Part shown: positions 7,750 to 16,063 of the stretch, piece by piece
How positions within the stretch are numbered: the first letter of the stretch is position 1
How the letters are laid out: every line of letters starts with the position of its first letter
From: Amycolatopsis sp. CA-230715
GTDB lineage: Bacteria; Actinomycetota; Actinomycetes; Mycobacteriales; Pseudonocardiaceae
Reading direction: 5' to 3'
DNA: 64,000 nt
NCBI RefSeq assembly: GCF_018736145.1
Contig: NZ_CP059997.1
Span: 7,067,501 to 7,131,500, forward strand
Made by a program: the position numbers and the translations under genes
The notes under the pieces: generated by a model
What the model saw: only the letters and a program-made list of their open reading frames with translations
Databases searched by the model: none
Told to the model about the DNA's origin: nothing

Positions 7750-8472
7750 TCAGGCCCGTTTGCGGGCGCGGAGCACGGTGTCGTGCACCGTGATCTCCGC
7801 ACCGTCGGGATCCGGAGCGGTGCGCGGCCTCGTTTCGGCGAGGACTTCCCAGGCGTCCGCGTCGAGCGCGCTCGCCAGTTCGCTCGCGGTGTAGTACATC
7901 TCGGGCAGGTTCGGCCGCCCCGCCGAGGTCTGCACGTCGGAGAAGTCGTGGCCGACGATCAGCAGGGTGCCGCCGGGCGCCACGGCGGTCGCGAGCCGGG
8001 CCACCAGTGCTTCCCGCTCGGGGTTCGGCAGGTGCATGAACTGGGCCGAGACCAGGTCGAACCGGGTCTCCGGCACCCAGGTGAGCAGGTCGGCGTGCAC
8101 CCAGCGGACGCGGTCGCCGACCTGCGCGGCGTCGGCGTGCGCCGCGGCGCGCTGGAGCGCGGTGGTCGCGAAGTCGATCCCGGTGACCTGCCAGCCGCGC
8201 CCGGCGAGCCAGATGGCGTCGCCGCCTTCGCCGCAGCCGACGTCGAGCGCGGTGCCGGGAGCCGCGTCCTCGACCTCGGCGACGAGCTGCGGATTGGGCC
8301 GCCCGCTCCAGATGGATTCCCGGCTGCGGTACCGCTCGTTCCACGACGCTTCGTCGAACGGCGGGAGCCCGTGGTCCATGCCGTGACGCCGGCTTCCGAG
8401 CACGCGCTCGGTGTTGTCGCGTTCCATCTCCGCGGAGAACGGCTCGGGTGCGTTCTGCTGCGTGCCGGTCAT
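7750..8472 (-). CDS. Class I SAM-dependent methyltransferase
   Basis: A 240-residue Rossmann methyltransferase. Motif I is ALDVGCGEGGDAIWLAGRGWQVTGIDF (cofactor Gly loop and acidic end of strand 2), motif III/IV is RFDLVSAQFMHLPNPER, and a post-motif strand GTLLIVGHDF follows. The architecture resembles the TehB/thiopurine-methyltransferase-like group. The start at 8470-8472 is preceded by GAGGGAGCACC, a good ribosome-binding site, and is preferred over an in-frame ATG 36 bp upstream. It heads a likely two-gene unit with the kinase-like gene downstream. The acceptor is unknown. Confidence 0.88.
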   Translation of the reverse strand: MTGTQQNAPEPFSAEMERDNTERVLGSRRHGMDHGLPPFDEASWNERYRSRESIWSGRPNPQLVAEVEDAAPGTALDVGCGEGGDAIWLAGRGWQVTGIDFATTALQRAAAHADAAQVGDRVRWVHADLLTWVPETRFDLVSAQFMHLPNPEREALVARLATAVAPGGTLLIVGHDFSDVQTSAGRPNLPEMYYTASELASALDADAWEVLAETRPRTAPDPDGAEITVHDTVLRARKRA

Positions 8473-8792
8473 GGTGCTCCCTCGGTCTCGGTGATCCCTC
8501 GGCGACACGATCCGCCCGCGCCGGACCGGAGGCCAAAGTTCGTTGCCGGAACGGCAACAGCTGGCCGCGGCCGTCGCGCCCGTGCTAACGTTTCCGGCGA
8601 GCCCCGTATGGGCCTACGCATGGAGGTAGCGGCTAACTCAGCCATCACCGAGAACGGCACGATCCGTCTCGCGCAATTCACCGTTCCTGTTCAGGGGACA
8701 GTTGCGCTCTGCTACCTGTGCGTGGCCTCGCGGGGTTTTGTCGTGCGCGTTTCCGGTGGTCTCCGGCGTCAATTCGACCGGGAAAGGACTAC
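8473..8792. other. Intergenic region with a possible 62-codon upstream ORF
   Basis: This 320-bp gap holds the divergent promoters of the methyltransferase and the nitroreductase-hemerythrin gene. On the plus strand an ORF runs from ATG 8608 (or ATG 8620, preceded by a weak site) to TGA 8796, overlapping the next gene's ATG as ATGA. Its product contains a Cys-Tyr-Leu-Cys segment and resembles nothing I recognise. The overlap would allow translational coupling, but coding status is unproven. Confidence 0.3.
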
Positions 8793-9686
8793 ATGACCGA
8801 GGATTTCGACGTGCACGCGTTCCAGCGGCAGGTCATCGCGGAGTTCAGGGAGAACGAAGGCAAGCTCAGCGGTATGTTCGAAGGCTGGTCGCTGGCGGTG
8901 CTCACGACCACCGGCGCCAAGACCGGACTGCGCAGGGAAAGCGTTCTGGGCTACCTGGAAATCGACGGGAAAGCCGTCGTCGTCGCGTCCGCCATGGGCG
9001 CGCCGAAGAATCCCGACTGGTGCCACAACATTCGGCACGACCCGATCGTCACGGTGGAAACCGGTAACGAGACCTATACCGCGATCGCGGCACTTCCTTC
9101 GGGCGCGGAACGGGACGAGCTTTTCCGGAAGGTCGTCGAACAGGACCCCGGATATGGCGACTACCAGGCCAGGACCACGCGCGTGATCCCGGTGGTCGTA
9201 CTGCACCGCACCGACCGGGTGAACGGCATGGGCGACTGGCTCAAGGGCGTGCACGACTGGCTGCGCGACGAACTCGCCGAACTGGGCAAGCAGGCGGACG
9301 CGCTCGTCGATGGCACCGCCGCGAAGATCGAGCGCACGCCGCCCGATCTCGGGCACGAAATGCGCACGCACTGCCTCAGCTTCTGCACCGCCTTGAAACG
9401 CCACCACACCGGTGAGGACGCCGCGACCTTTCCCATGCTGGCGCGGCAGTTCCCCGCGCTCGCCCCGGCGCTGACCGAACTGGGGCAGCAGCACGAGGTC
9501 GTGGCGCGGCTGCAGGACGAGATCCAGCGGCTCGTCGACGGGTACGAGCCGGGAAAGAGCGATCCGGTGCGGCTGCGCGATCGGCTCGGCGCGCTCGCGG
9601 CCGAACTGGAGCGCCATTTCGACTACGAGGAACGGACGATCGTCACGGCGCTCAACGCGCTGGCCGAGGCGCCGTCCTTCGCGTGA
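8793..9686 (+). CDS. DDN-type nitroreductase fold fused to a hemerythrin domain
   Basis: A 297-residue fusion. Residues 1-135 match the F420-dependent nitroreductase (Ddn/F420H(2)-dependent quinone reductase) split-barrel fold: LAVLTTTGAKTGLRRESVLGYLEIDG, ASAMGAPKNPDWCHNIRHDPIVTVE and YQARTTRVIPVVVLHR. Residues 155-295 are a hemerythrin-like four-helix bundle: HCLSFCTALKRHHTGEDAATFPML, GQQHEVVARLQDEI and ELERHFDYEERTIVTAL supply the His/Glu iron ligands (H..HHTGED, H, H..YEE). The combination suggests a cytoplasmic redox protein pairing deazaflavin and di-iron chemistry (inference). The ATG at 8793 follows a GGAAAGGACTAC site. Confidence 0.88.
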   Translation: MTEDFDVHAFQRQVIAEFRENEGKLSGMFEGWSLAVLTTTGAKTGLRRESVLGYLEIDGKAVVVASAMGAPKNPDWCHNIRHDPIVTVETGNETYTAIAALPSGAERDELFRKVVEQDPGYGDYQARTTRVIPVVVLHRTDRVNGMGDWLKGVHDWLRDELAELGKQADALVDGTAAKIERTPPDLGHEMRTHCLSFCTALKRHHTGEDAATFPMLARQFPALAPALTELGQQHEVVARLQDEIQRLVDGYEPGKSDPVRLRDRLGALAAELERHFDYEERTIVTALNALAEAPSFA

Positions 9687-9706
9687 TCGCCGGGGCTGGT
9701 GACCGA

Positions 9707-9722
9707 TACGTACTAGTAGGTA
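9707..9722. promoter_or_regulatory. Probable TetR operator
   Basis: TAC-G-TACTAGTA-G-GTA is a 16-bp dyad symmetrical at 14 of 16 positions, ending two bases before the GTG start of the TetR gene. A site this close to the start would block initiation of a short-leader transcript. Autoregulation is inferred. Confidence 0.55.
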
Positions 9723-9724
9723 CA

Positions 9725-10300
9725 GTGAGTTCCGTGGACACTTCGGAACGCCTGATCGAAAGCACGCGCGAACTGCTGTGGGAGCGCGGGTACGTCGGCA
9801 CCAGCCCCAAGGCCATCCAGCAGCGCGCGGGCGCCGGGCAGGGCAGCATGTACCACCACTTCGACGGCAAACCCGATCTCGCGCTCGCCGCGATCACGCG
9901 CAGCGCCGAGTACCTGCGCTCCTCCGCGGAGGCCGAGTTCACCGCATCCGGCACGGCCGTCGAACGGATCACGGCCTACCTCCGCCGCGAGCGCGAGATC
10001 CTCAAGGGCTGCCCGGTCGGGCGGCTCACCCAGGACCCGGACGTGATGGCGGACGCCACGCTTCGCCGTCCCGTCCAGGACACCTTCACGTGGGTGCGCG
10101 AGCGGCTCGCCGAGGTGCTCGCCGAAGGCGTTCGGGACGGCGAGTTCGACGCCGGGCTCGATCCCACGGCCACCGCCGCCACCATCGTCGCCGTGCTCCA
10201 AGGCGGCTACGTGCTCGCGCGCGCCGCCGATTCCCCCGCTCCGTTCGAGCAGGCCGTCGACGGCGTGCTCGGGTTGCTGACCGCGAAAGCGGCGGGCTGA
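9725..10300 (+). CDS. TetR-family transcriptional regulator
   Basis: A 191-residue regulator. The HTH is STRELLWERGYVGTSPKAIQQRAGAGQGSMYHHFDGKPDLALAAI (residues about 12-57), followed by a helical ligand domain with the conserved LKGCPVGRLTQDP segment seen in the YxaF/LmrA-like TetR group, which often controls drug efflux or redox genes. The start is GTG 9725 with AGG five bases upstream; GTG 9734 is an alternative. It is 7 bp from the following kinase-like gene. Confidence 0.88.
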   Translation: MSSVDTSERLIESTRELLWERGYVGTSPKAIQQRAGAGQGSMYHHFDGKPDLALAAITRSAEYLRSSAEAEFTASGTAVERITAYLRREREILKGCPVGRLTQDPDVMADATLRRPVQDTFTWVRERLAEVLAEGVRDGEFDAGLDPTATAATIVAVLQGGYVLARAADSPAPFEQAVDGVLGLLTAKAAG

Positions 10301-10306
10301 GCGGTC

Positions 10307-10822
10307 ATGGCCGATCGCATCCTCGTCTACGGCGTCACCGGATCGGGCAAGAGCACCATGGCCGCGCGGATCGCGGAGCGGACCGGTCTGCCGTGGCATT
10401 CCGTCGACGACCTGACCTGGGAACCGGGCTGGGTCGAGGTCGCGCCGGACGAGCAGCGGCGGCGGATCGCGGCGATCTGCGCGGGAGAGCGCTGGGTGCT
10501 CGATTCCGCGTACGGCAAGTGGCTCGACGTGCCGATGGCCAGGGTGGAGCTGATCGTCGCGCTCGACTACCCGCGGTGGCTCTCGCTCGGACGGCTCGTG
10601 CGCCGGACGATCGCGCGCGCCGTGGACCGGCGCGAGATCTGCAACGGCAACACCGAGAACCTCGGCCAGCTGTTCACCCGCGACTGGATCGTCTGGTGGC
10701 ACTTCAAGTCGTTCGCCCGCAAACGCGCCCGCATGCGGGCCTGGGCGGCGGATCCGGCCGCGCCCGCGGTGATCCGGCTGACCTCGGTCGCCCAGACCCG
10801 GCGCTGGCTCGCGAGCCTGTGA
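10307..10822 (+). CDS. Small P-loop kinase (adenylate-kinase-like, FlaR/topology-modulation type)
   Basis: A 171-residue ATPase with Walker A GVTGSGKSTMAARIAERTGLPW at the very N-terminus, the HSVDDLTWEPGWVEV substrate region and a RRTIARAVDRREICNGNTENL lid. This layout matches proteins annotated as adenylate kinase or DNA topology modulation protein (FlaR-like), which are shorter than true adenylate kinases; substrate uncertain. It lies 7 bp after the TetR gene and is probably co-transcribed with it. Confidence 0.8.
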   Translation: MADRILVYGVTGSGKSTMAARIAERTGLPWHSVDDLTWEPGWVEVAPDEQRRRIAAICAGERWVLDSAYGKWLDVPMARVELIVALDYPRWLSLGRLVRRTIARAVDRREICNGNTENLGQLFTRDWIVWWHFKSFARKRARMRAWAADPAAPAVIRLTSVAQTRRWLASL

Positions 10823-11176
10823 CCCGTGCCGGTCGGTGGAGGTTCGGGCGCTGATTCATGCGAACCGGTGAATCGCGCGTCGACCGACCGTGTTGCGCTC
10901 TGCGACGGTGTCGGGGGCGGTTCTTGCCGATGGGGTGACGTGAACGCCCGGAAGAATGCCGTGGCGGTGGCACTGGGCACCATCGCTCACCCGCCAGGGC
11001 AAACGCCTGCGGCAACCGGGCGGCATTCCGAATCAAACCTGCCGATCCGTTCGTTTCTCGCGGGTTTTGGTTCGCGCGGTTGTCTCATGTCACCATCAAT
11101 TCCGGCCACAGCGAGAAATGGCAGCGCGCTCCTCAAGATCAATTCAGGGATATTTCCTCGAGCTACGGGAGTCGTC
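10823..11176. other. Intergenic region, no gene seen
   Basis: About 350 bp between the kinase-like gene and a secreted-protein gene. A plus-strand frame is open across it, but its composition is that of untranslated high-GC sequence and it leads directly into the signal peptide of the next gene, so it is taken as the 5' region. No strong dyad, RNA gene or palindromic repeat copy was seen. Confidence 0.5.
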
Positions 11177-11530
11177 ATGAAACGCAGAATCGCCGGTTTG
11201 GCTTTCGGTGCCCTTTCCCTGCTCTTCGTCGCGGCCGCCCCGGCCTCCGCGTCCCCGGAACCCGGCGGTGTCTCCGCGACCCGGTCTTATCCCGGCTGTT
11301 TCGGGGAGCGCTACGACATCGTGTTCGGCGAGGCGATCGCGGTGCGCTGCGGTGCCGGCGCGGGCGGTGATTACGGATACCGGGTCGTCGCCCACTGCTC
11401 GGCGGGCAGTGCCTACTGGTATTCGCTCGGCACGTTCGTTCCGCACGGCTTCGGCCCGTCGGTTGCGGAATGCCAGGGCGGACTGCTTTCCCCTGCCTTC
11501 GTCGGCGGATACCACGTGATTGACGACTGA
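11177..11530 (+). CDS. Small secreted protein of unknown function
   Basis: A 117-residue product with a clear Sec signal peptide: MKRR, a hydrophobic run GLAFGALSLLFVAAAPASA, and an AxA cleavage site near residue 27. The mature part is about 90 residues with four Cys (SYPGCFGERYD, VRCGAGAGG, VAHCSAGSA, VAECQGG), suggesting two disulfides in a small beta-rich extracellular domain. I do not recognise the family. The ATG at 11177 has GGGAG upstream. Its stop is 13 bp from that of the convergent GH3 gene. Confidence 0.75.
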   Translation: MKRRIAGLAFGALSLLFVAAAPASASPEPGGVSATRSYPGCFGERYDIVFGEAIAVRCGAGAGGDYGYRVVAHCSAGSAYWYSLGTFVPHGFGPSVAECQGGLLSPAFVGGYHVIDD

Positions 11531-11543
11531 TTCCGAATTCGGG

Positions 11544-13610
11544 CTAACGGGACAGCGGAGCGGTCAGCGGGAGCGCGCGGGACGAATCACCGACGTGCAC
11601 GGTGAACGTCCCGCGTGCCTGGCGCCAGTCGTGCGCGGCGGTGTCCCAGATGGCGAAGGCGCGCGGATCGAGGCGCACCGTCACGTGCCGGGACTGCCCC
11701 GGTGCGAGCTGCACACGCTGGAAACCCTTGAGCTGCAACGGTGGTTCGCCCGCGGCAGCGGGGAAGCCGAGGTAGACCTGCGCGACGTCGGCACCCGCGC
11801 GGTGCCCGGTGTTGCGCACGTCGAACGAAACCGCGGCGCCGCCGTCGGGCTGGCGGCGCACGGCCAAGCCCGAGTAGGCGAACGAGGTGTAGGAAAGGCC
11901 GAATCCGAACGGGAACAACGGTTCCTTGCGCTGCGCGTCGAACCAGCGGTACCCGATTTGCAGTCCCTCGGTGTAGCTCGCGGTCCCGTCGACACCGGGA
12001 TACTGCGCCTTCGTGCTCGCGGGGGTGTCGTCGCCCGAGGCGGGGAACGTGATCGGCAACTTCGCCGACGGGTTCACGTCGCCGAAGAGCACGCGCGCGA
12101 CCGCGTTCCCGTCCTCCTGTCCGGGGTACCACGCTTCGAGGACGGCGGCGACCTTGCCGACCCACGGCATCAGCACCGGCGCACCGCTCTTGACCACGAC
12201 CACGGTGTGCGGGTTCGCCGCGGCCACCGCTTCGACGAGCGCGTCCTGGTTCCCGGCGAGCGCGAGGCCCGGCCGGTCCTTGCCCTCGGTTTCGTCGTCG
12301 CCGACCATCACGATGCTCACGTCGGCACCGGCCGCGGCTTTCGCCGCACGGGCGGGATCGGTGCCGTCGTCCAGCGTGATCTCGGACTTCGGCGCGCGCG
12401 TGCGCAGGCCGGTGAGCGGGTCGACGGTGTAGGTGGGGATCACCGCGGAGCTGCCGCCGCCACCGGTCTTCGCCTTCGTCGCGTACGGGCCGATCAAGGC
12501 GATCTTCCCCGCCTTCGCGGCGTCCAACGGGAGCGCGCCGTTTTCGTTGCGCAGCAACACCATTCCGCGTTCGGCGAAGTCGCGGGCGGCGGCGCCGTCG
12601 CGCTCGACGGGGAGCGGGGTCGCCGTGGGCGGGTGGTCGAACTGGCCGAACCGGAACATCGTGGTGTACCGGTGCGAGAGCAGCCCGTCGATCGTCTTCT
12701 CGGTGACCTTTCCCGCCGCGACCGCCTTTTCCATCGCCTCGCCGTAGTAGGTCCCGTCGATCATCTCGAGATCCATCCCCGCTTCGGCTGAACCGACCGT
12801 GCTGTGCGCGGCGCCCCAATCGGACTGCACGAACCCGTCGAAACCCCAGTCGCCGCGCAGCTTCTTCTTGAGCAGCGCCGGGTTCTCGCAGGTGAACACC
12901 CCGTTGATCTTCGGGTAGGCGCACATCACCGCGCCCGCACCGCCTTCGCGGACGGCCCGCTCGAAATGAGGCAGGTAGATCTCGTTCAGGGGCCGTTCGC
13001 CGATCGCTTCGTTGATCGTGAACCGGTTCGTCTCCTGGTTGTTCGCCGCGAAGTGCTTGACCTCAGCGATCGTGCCGTTGGCCTGGATGCCGCGGATGTC
13101 CTCGACGGCCATGGCGCCCGCCAGCACCGGATCCTCGCCCATGCCCTCGAACGTCCTGCCGTTCACCGGAACCCTGGCCATGTTGATGTCGGGGCCTTCC
13201 GACACGTTGTGCGCGAGCGCGCGCGTCTCGGTGCCGATGAGGTGACCGTAATCGTGCGCGAGACCGGGATCGAAGGTGGAGGCCAGCGCCATCGTGGCGG
13301 GGAGCGCGGTCGCGGGCTTCTGCGGTTTGTCGTCGGCGGGGCCCATCCCGGCCGGTCCGTTGGCGATGCGGAAGTCGGGAATGCCGAGCCTGGCGATGCC
13401 CGGCACGACCCGCTGGTGCGCGGCACTCGGCTGCAGGTGCAGTTGTTCGATCTTCTCGGTGAGCGTCATGGCCGCGATCAGTTCGGCGGCCCTGCGTTCG
13501 GGCGGCAGAGCGGCGTTGCGCCACGGTTGGGCAGCCGCCGCGGCGGGGGCGGGGGCCAATACGGTCGAGCCGACGAGGGCGGCGACGAGCGTCAACTTGA
13601 TGCCACGCAA
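11544..13610 (-). CDS. Secreted beta-glucosidase, glycoside hydrolase family 3
   Basis: A 688-residue GH3 enzyme. The start is TTG 13608-13610, chosen because GAAGGAGAG precedes it and a signal peptide (LTLVAALVGSTVLAPAPAAAAA) follows at once. The N-terminal barrel has NGPAGMG, the VKHFAANNQETNR substrate-binding stretch and the nucleophile motif GFVQSDWGA (Asp near 264). The second domain carries the KTGGGGSSAV stretch, and a C-terminal Fn3-like domain follows (GLSYTSFAYSGL to the end). It would retain its aglycone-proximal glucose and hydrolyse beta-glycosides outside the cell. No PA14 insert is seen. A dyad at 13666-13700 may be its operator. Confidence 0.92.
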   Translation of the reverse strand: MRGIKLTLVAALVGSTVLAPAPAAAAAQPWRNAALPPERRAAELIAAMTLTEKIEQLHLQPSAAHQRVVPGIARLGIPDFRIANGPAGMGPADDKPQKPATALPATMALASTFDPGLAHDYGHLIGTETRALAHNVSEGPDINMARVPVNGRTFEGMGEDPVLAGAMAVEDIRGIQANGTIAEVKHFAANNQETNRFTINEAIGERPLNEIYLPHFERAVREGGAGAVMCAYPKINGVFTCENPALLKKKLRGDWGFDGFVQSDWGAAHSTVGSAEAGMDLEMIDGTYYGEAMEKAVAAGKVTEKTIDGLLSHRYTTMFRFGQFDHPPTATPLPVERDGAAARDFAERGMVLLRNENGALPLDAAKAGKIALIGPYATKAKTGGGGSSAVIPTYTVDPLTGLRTRAPKSEITLDDGTDPARAAKAAAGADVSIVMVGDDETEGKDRPGLALAGNQDALVEAVAAANPHTVVVVKSGAPVLMPWVGKVAAVLEAWYPGQEDGNAVARVLFGDVNPSAKLPITFPASGDDTPASTKAQYPGVDGTASYTEGLQIGYRWFDAQRKEPLFPFGFGLSYTSFAYSGLAVRRQPDGGAAVSFDVRNTGHRAGADVAQVYLGFPAAAGEPPLQLKGFQRVQLAPGQSRHVTVRLDPRAFAIWDTAAHDWRQARGTFTVHVGDSSRALPLTAPLSR

Positions 13611-13665
13611 CGGTTCTCTCCTTCGAGGCCGGGTCACACCGAGCGAGCCCACGGTAATCCATAGT

Positions 13666-13700
13666 TGTGAACAAATCCAGATAACTGTTCGATGTTCACA
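13666..13700. promoter_or_regulatory. Inverted repeat upstream of the GH3 gene
   Basis: TGTGAAC (13666-13672) and GTTCACA (13694-13700) are perfect inverted 7-mers separated by 21 bp, in an unusually AT-rich stretch 56-90 bp upstream of the beta-glucosidase start. This could be an operator for a sugar-responsive repressor. No regulator gene is adjacent, so the binder is unknown. Confidence 0.4.
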
Positions 13701-13744
13701 TTCATGAATGGTGTTTGCGTGGGATGAGTGGGCTGCTGTGTGGT

Positions 13745-13940
13745 CCCCGAAGGCCACCTTCGGGGACTCCAGCGCCTCTTTCTCGGCCCTCGCAGGCGTG
13801 CGGCCGGAGTCGCGCATGGCCCCGAAGGTGGCCTTCGGGGCGCGCGAGAGCCCGATCGGCAACCCCGAAGCCGCTCTCGGCGCAGTCACAAACCAAATGC
13901 AGGAGCCAGCCACCGCTCGATCTCTACGGGAGCAGCTTTC
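13745..13940. repeat. Intergenic composite repeat block
   Basis: The 372-bp gap between the GH3 and LLM genes holds two palindromic cores (13745-13765 and 13820-13840) joined by a spacer containing CTCGGCCCTCGCAGGCGTGCGG. This arrangement recurs at 46714-46808 and, inverted, at 22261-22354 and 30058-30153. At 13922-13940 the sequence CTCTACGGGAGCAGCTTTC is a diverged copy of the 19-mer that ends the composite repeats at 21950 and 47120. No gene is visible in the gap. Confidence 0.7.
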
Positions 13941-13982
13941 GGGGACGGGGTGGGAGCCGCTGCTTCGTTTGGATCCCTTCGG

Positions 13983-14840
13983 TCACCAGCGCGGCGGGCC
14001 CTGCTCGATCCGGCGGAGGATCGGGGCGAGCTCGTCGAGCCCCGGTTCGTCGATGTGCCGCCGTTCGTCCCACCAGGTCGCCCCCGCCTCCGCCAGCGGC
14101 GCGATCAGATCGCGCGCGGCGGCGGGGTCGGTGGGGCTCGTGCCGCCGACGACCACGTCGAAGGGCTTGTCGTCCGCGCGGTGTTCGCGGACGTAGGCGA
14201 CCAGATCCCGGACTTCGCCGACCGGTGGCGCGTAACCGTGGTTGGCCGAGCGGAACAGCGGGAACACGCCGTCCCACTGCGCGGCACGGCGCATCGGACG
14301 GCGGTTCGGCCAGTACCCGGCGACCCACACCGGAACCCTCGGCCGCTGCACCGGCGTCGGCAGCAGCGCCACGTCGTCGACGCGGTAGTGCTTGCCGTCG
14401 TGGTTCACCGCTTCACCGGACCAGTAGCGGTCGAGCAGATCGAGGCCCTCGTCGAGCATCTCCGCGAGCGCGACCTTGTCCGTCGGTTCGCCGAAGCTGC
14501 CGAACTCGTCCGCGACGGGGGCGCCGAGCCCGGCGCCGAAGATCACCCTGCCGCCGCTCATCTGGTCCAAAGTGGACACCTGGCGGGCGAGCTGGTGCGG
14601 CCGCCGCCTCGCCACCGGGGTGACCATGGCGCCGAGCTTGATCCGGCTCGTGGCCAGCGCGGCGGCGGTGAGCAGCATCCACGGTTCGCCGAAGGTGCGC
14701 CGCGCGCTCTTCTCGTGCACGACGTGGTCCCACAGGAACAGGCCGTCCCAGCCCGCCTCCTCGGCCGCGGTGGCCACGGAGGCGACGGTCCTGGCGTCTG
14801 CGAAAGCACCGAAATTCGGGATGTTCACGGAGAAGCGCAT
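13983..14840 (-). CDS. LLM-class flavin-dependent oxidoreductase
   Basis: A 285-residue luciferase-like monooxygenase: MRFSVNIPNFGAFADART, GWDGLFLWDHVV, IKLGAMVTPVARRRPHQLARQVSTLDQMSGGRVIFGAGLG and VPVWVAGYWPNRRPMRRAAQWDG are standard landmarks of the F420/FMN-dependent TIM barrel. In actinomycetes most LLM enzymes use F420, but the cofactor cannot be told from sequence. Of two in-frame ATGs, 14838-14840 is chosen because GGAGG sits nine bases upstream; the ATG at 14849 lies against that site. The glycosyltransferase gene is 44 bp upstream on the same strand. Confidence 0.88.
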   Translation of the reverse strand: MRFSVNIPNFGAFADARTVASVATAAEEAGWDGLFLWDHVVHEKSARRTFGEPWMLLTAAALATSRIKLGAMVTPVARRRPHQLARQVSTLDQMSGGRVIFGAGLGAPVADEFGSFGEPTDKVALAEMLDEGLDLLDRYWSGEAVNHDGKHYRVDDVALLPTPVQRPRVPVWVAGYWPNRRPMRRAAQWDGVFPLFRSANHGYAPPVGEVRDLVAYVREHRADDKPFDVVVGGTSPTDPAAARDLIAPLAEAGATWWDERRHIDEPGLDELAPILRRIEQGPPRW

Positions 14841-14883
14841 GTTCCGCATCCTCCGGCACCGCGTGATCGCGGAGCAACCGATT

Positions 14884-16038
14884 TCACGCGAAATGGGCCG
14901 ACAGCCGCTTCAGTACTTCGTGGGGTACTGGCATCGCGGCGATCCGCGTCGCCACGGCATCGGCGGAGTCCCGGAAGGACGGACCGGCCACGACGGTACG
15001 GAGGGCGTCGCGCACCGCCTCCGTCGAAGCCTCCGCGACCACCCCGGCCCCGGCCCGCTCGACCTGGTCGGCTGCGTCGAACTGGTCGGTCGCCAGCGGG
15101 GTCGTCACCAGGGGAACGCCGTGGGCGAGCGCGCCGAGCACGGTGCCCGCGCCCGCGTGGCACACCACCACATCGACGTGGGGCAGCAGCCGTTCCTGCG
15201 GTACGAAGTGCTCGATGCGCACGTGGGCTGGCTGGGTGCCGAACCGGTCGCGGTCACCGTTGCGGCCGATGGTCGCCACGACGTTGACCTGTTCCTCGCG
15301 CAGCGCCTCGACCATCGCTTCGAGCACGCCGGGCCGGGTGTTGTGCGTGGTGCCCGAGGTGACGTACACGGTCCGCTCGTACGGCAGGCCGGACAGCGCC
15401 GGATGCGGTTCGCCCGCGACGGGCACCGCCGCTTCCGGTCGCAGCGGCCACCGCGTCGGGTACTCCCATGCGACGCCGTCCGGGTAGAGCGCGTCCGGCC
15501 AGATGTCCAGGTACGGCACGTCGTCGCGCGGGGGCAGTTCGTCGACCCCGAAGTCCCGCACGACATCTCCGGCGACGCGCCAGGCGTCGGCCATCAGCGC
15601 CGCGGATTTGGGCGGCCCGATCGCGTGCATCGCGTAGGGCACCCCGGCGGCGACGGCGGCCATCATCGCCGCGCGCTCGGCGAGGTTGGTGATCACCAGG
15701 TCCGGCCGCCACTCGCGGACGAAGCCGAGCAGGTCCGCGACCCGCGCGGCCGCACCCATGCCGACCATGTAGTGGGCCAGCATGTGCGCGAGCTTCTCGT
15801 CGCGCGTGAACCCGTCGAACGTCTCGGGTGGGAACTTTTCGAGGTACGGCGCGAACGAGCCCTCCGTCTCCGCGCCGATGGCGACCGTGCGGACACCGGG
15901 CAGTTCGGCGTGGTGCACCGCGGACGGGCCGGTGACGAACGCGACCTCGTGCCCCGCGTCCCGCGCCGCCGCGGTGAGCGGCAGCATCGGCGCGATGTGG
16001 CTGTGACCGGCCCCGGAGGAGAACAGCAGGCGCATCAC
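14884..16038 (-). CDS. UDP-glycosyltransferase family (macrolide/antibiotic type, GT1)
   Basis: A 384-residue GT-B enzyme. The N-terminus LLFSSGAGHSHIAPMLPLTAAARDAGHEVAF is the acceptor-domain opening of actinomycete GT1 enzymes. The C-terminal donor domain has VYVTSGTTHN, VRIEHFVPQERLLPHVDVVVCHAGAGTVLGALAHGVPLVTTPLATDQFDAA, with the CHAG-G and P..DQ motifs that bind the nucleotide and sugar. It could glycosylate a natural product or inactivate a foreign antibiotic; no biosynthetic genes surround it. The frame starts GTG ATG, so 16038 or 16035 may be the true start. Confidence 0.87.
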   Translation of the reverse strand: MMRLLFSSGAGHSHIAPMLPLTAAARDAGHEVAFVTGPSAVHHAELPGVRTVAIGAETEGSFAPYLEKFPPETFDGFTRDEKLAHMLAHYMVGMGAAARVADLLGFVREWRPDLVITNLAERAAMMAAVAAGVPYAMHAIGPPKSAALMADAWRVAGDVVRDFGVDELPPRDDVPYLDIWPDALYPDGVAWEYPTRWPLRPEAAVPVAGEPHPALSGLPYERTVYVTSGTTHNTRPGVLEAMVEALREEQVNVVATIGRNGDRDRFGTQPAHVRIEHFVPQERLLPHVDVVVCHAGAGTVLGALAHGVPLVTTPLATDQFDAADQVERAGAGVVAEASTEAVRDALRTVVAGPSFRDSADAVATRIAAMPVPHEVLKRLSAHFA

Positions 16039-16063
16039 GCGACGGTACCGCGCGGAACGGCCG

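Noticed and set aside
10826..11176. N-terminal extension of the small secreted protein
   Set aside because: The signal peptide begins at ATG 11177 with its own ribosome-binding site; the upstream frame is not protein-like.
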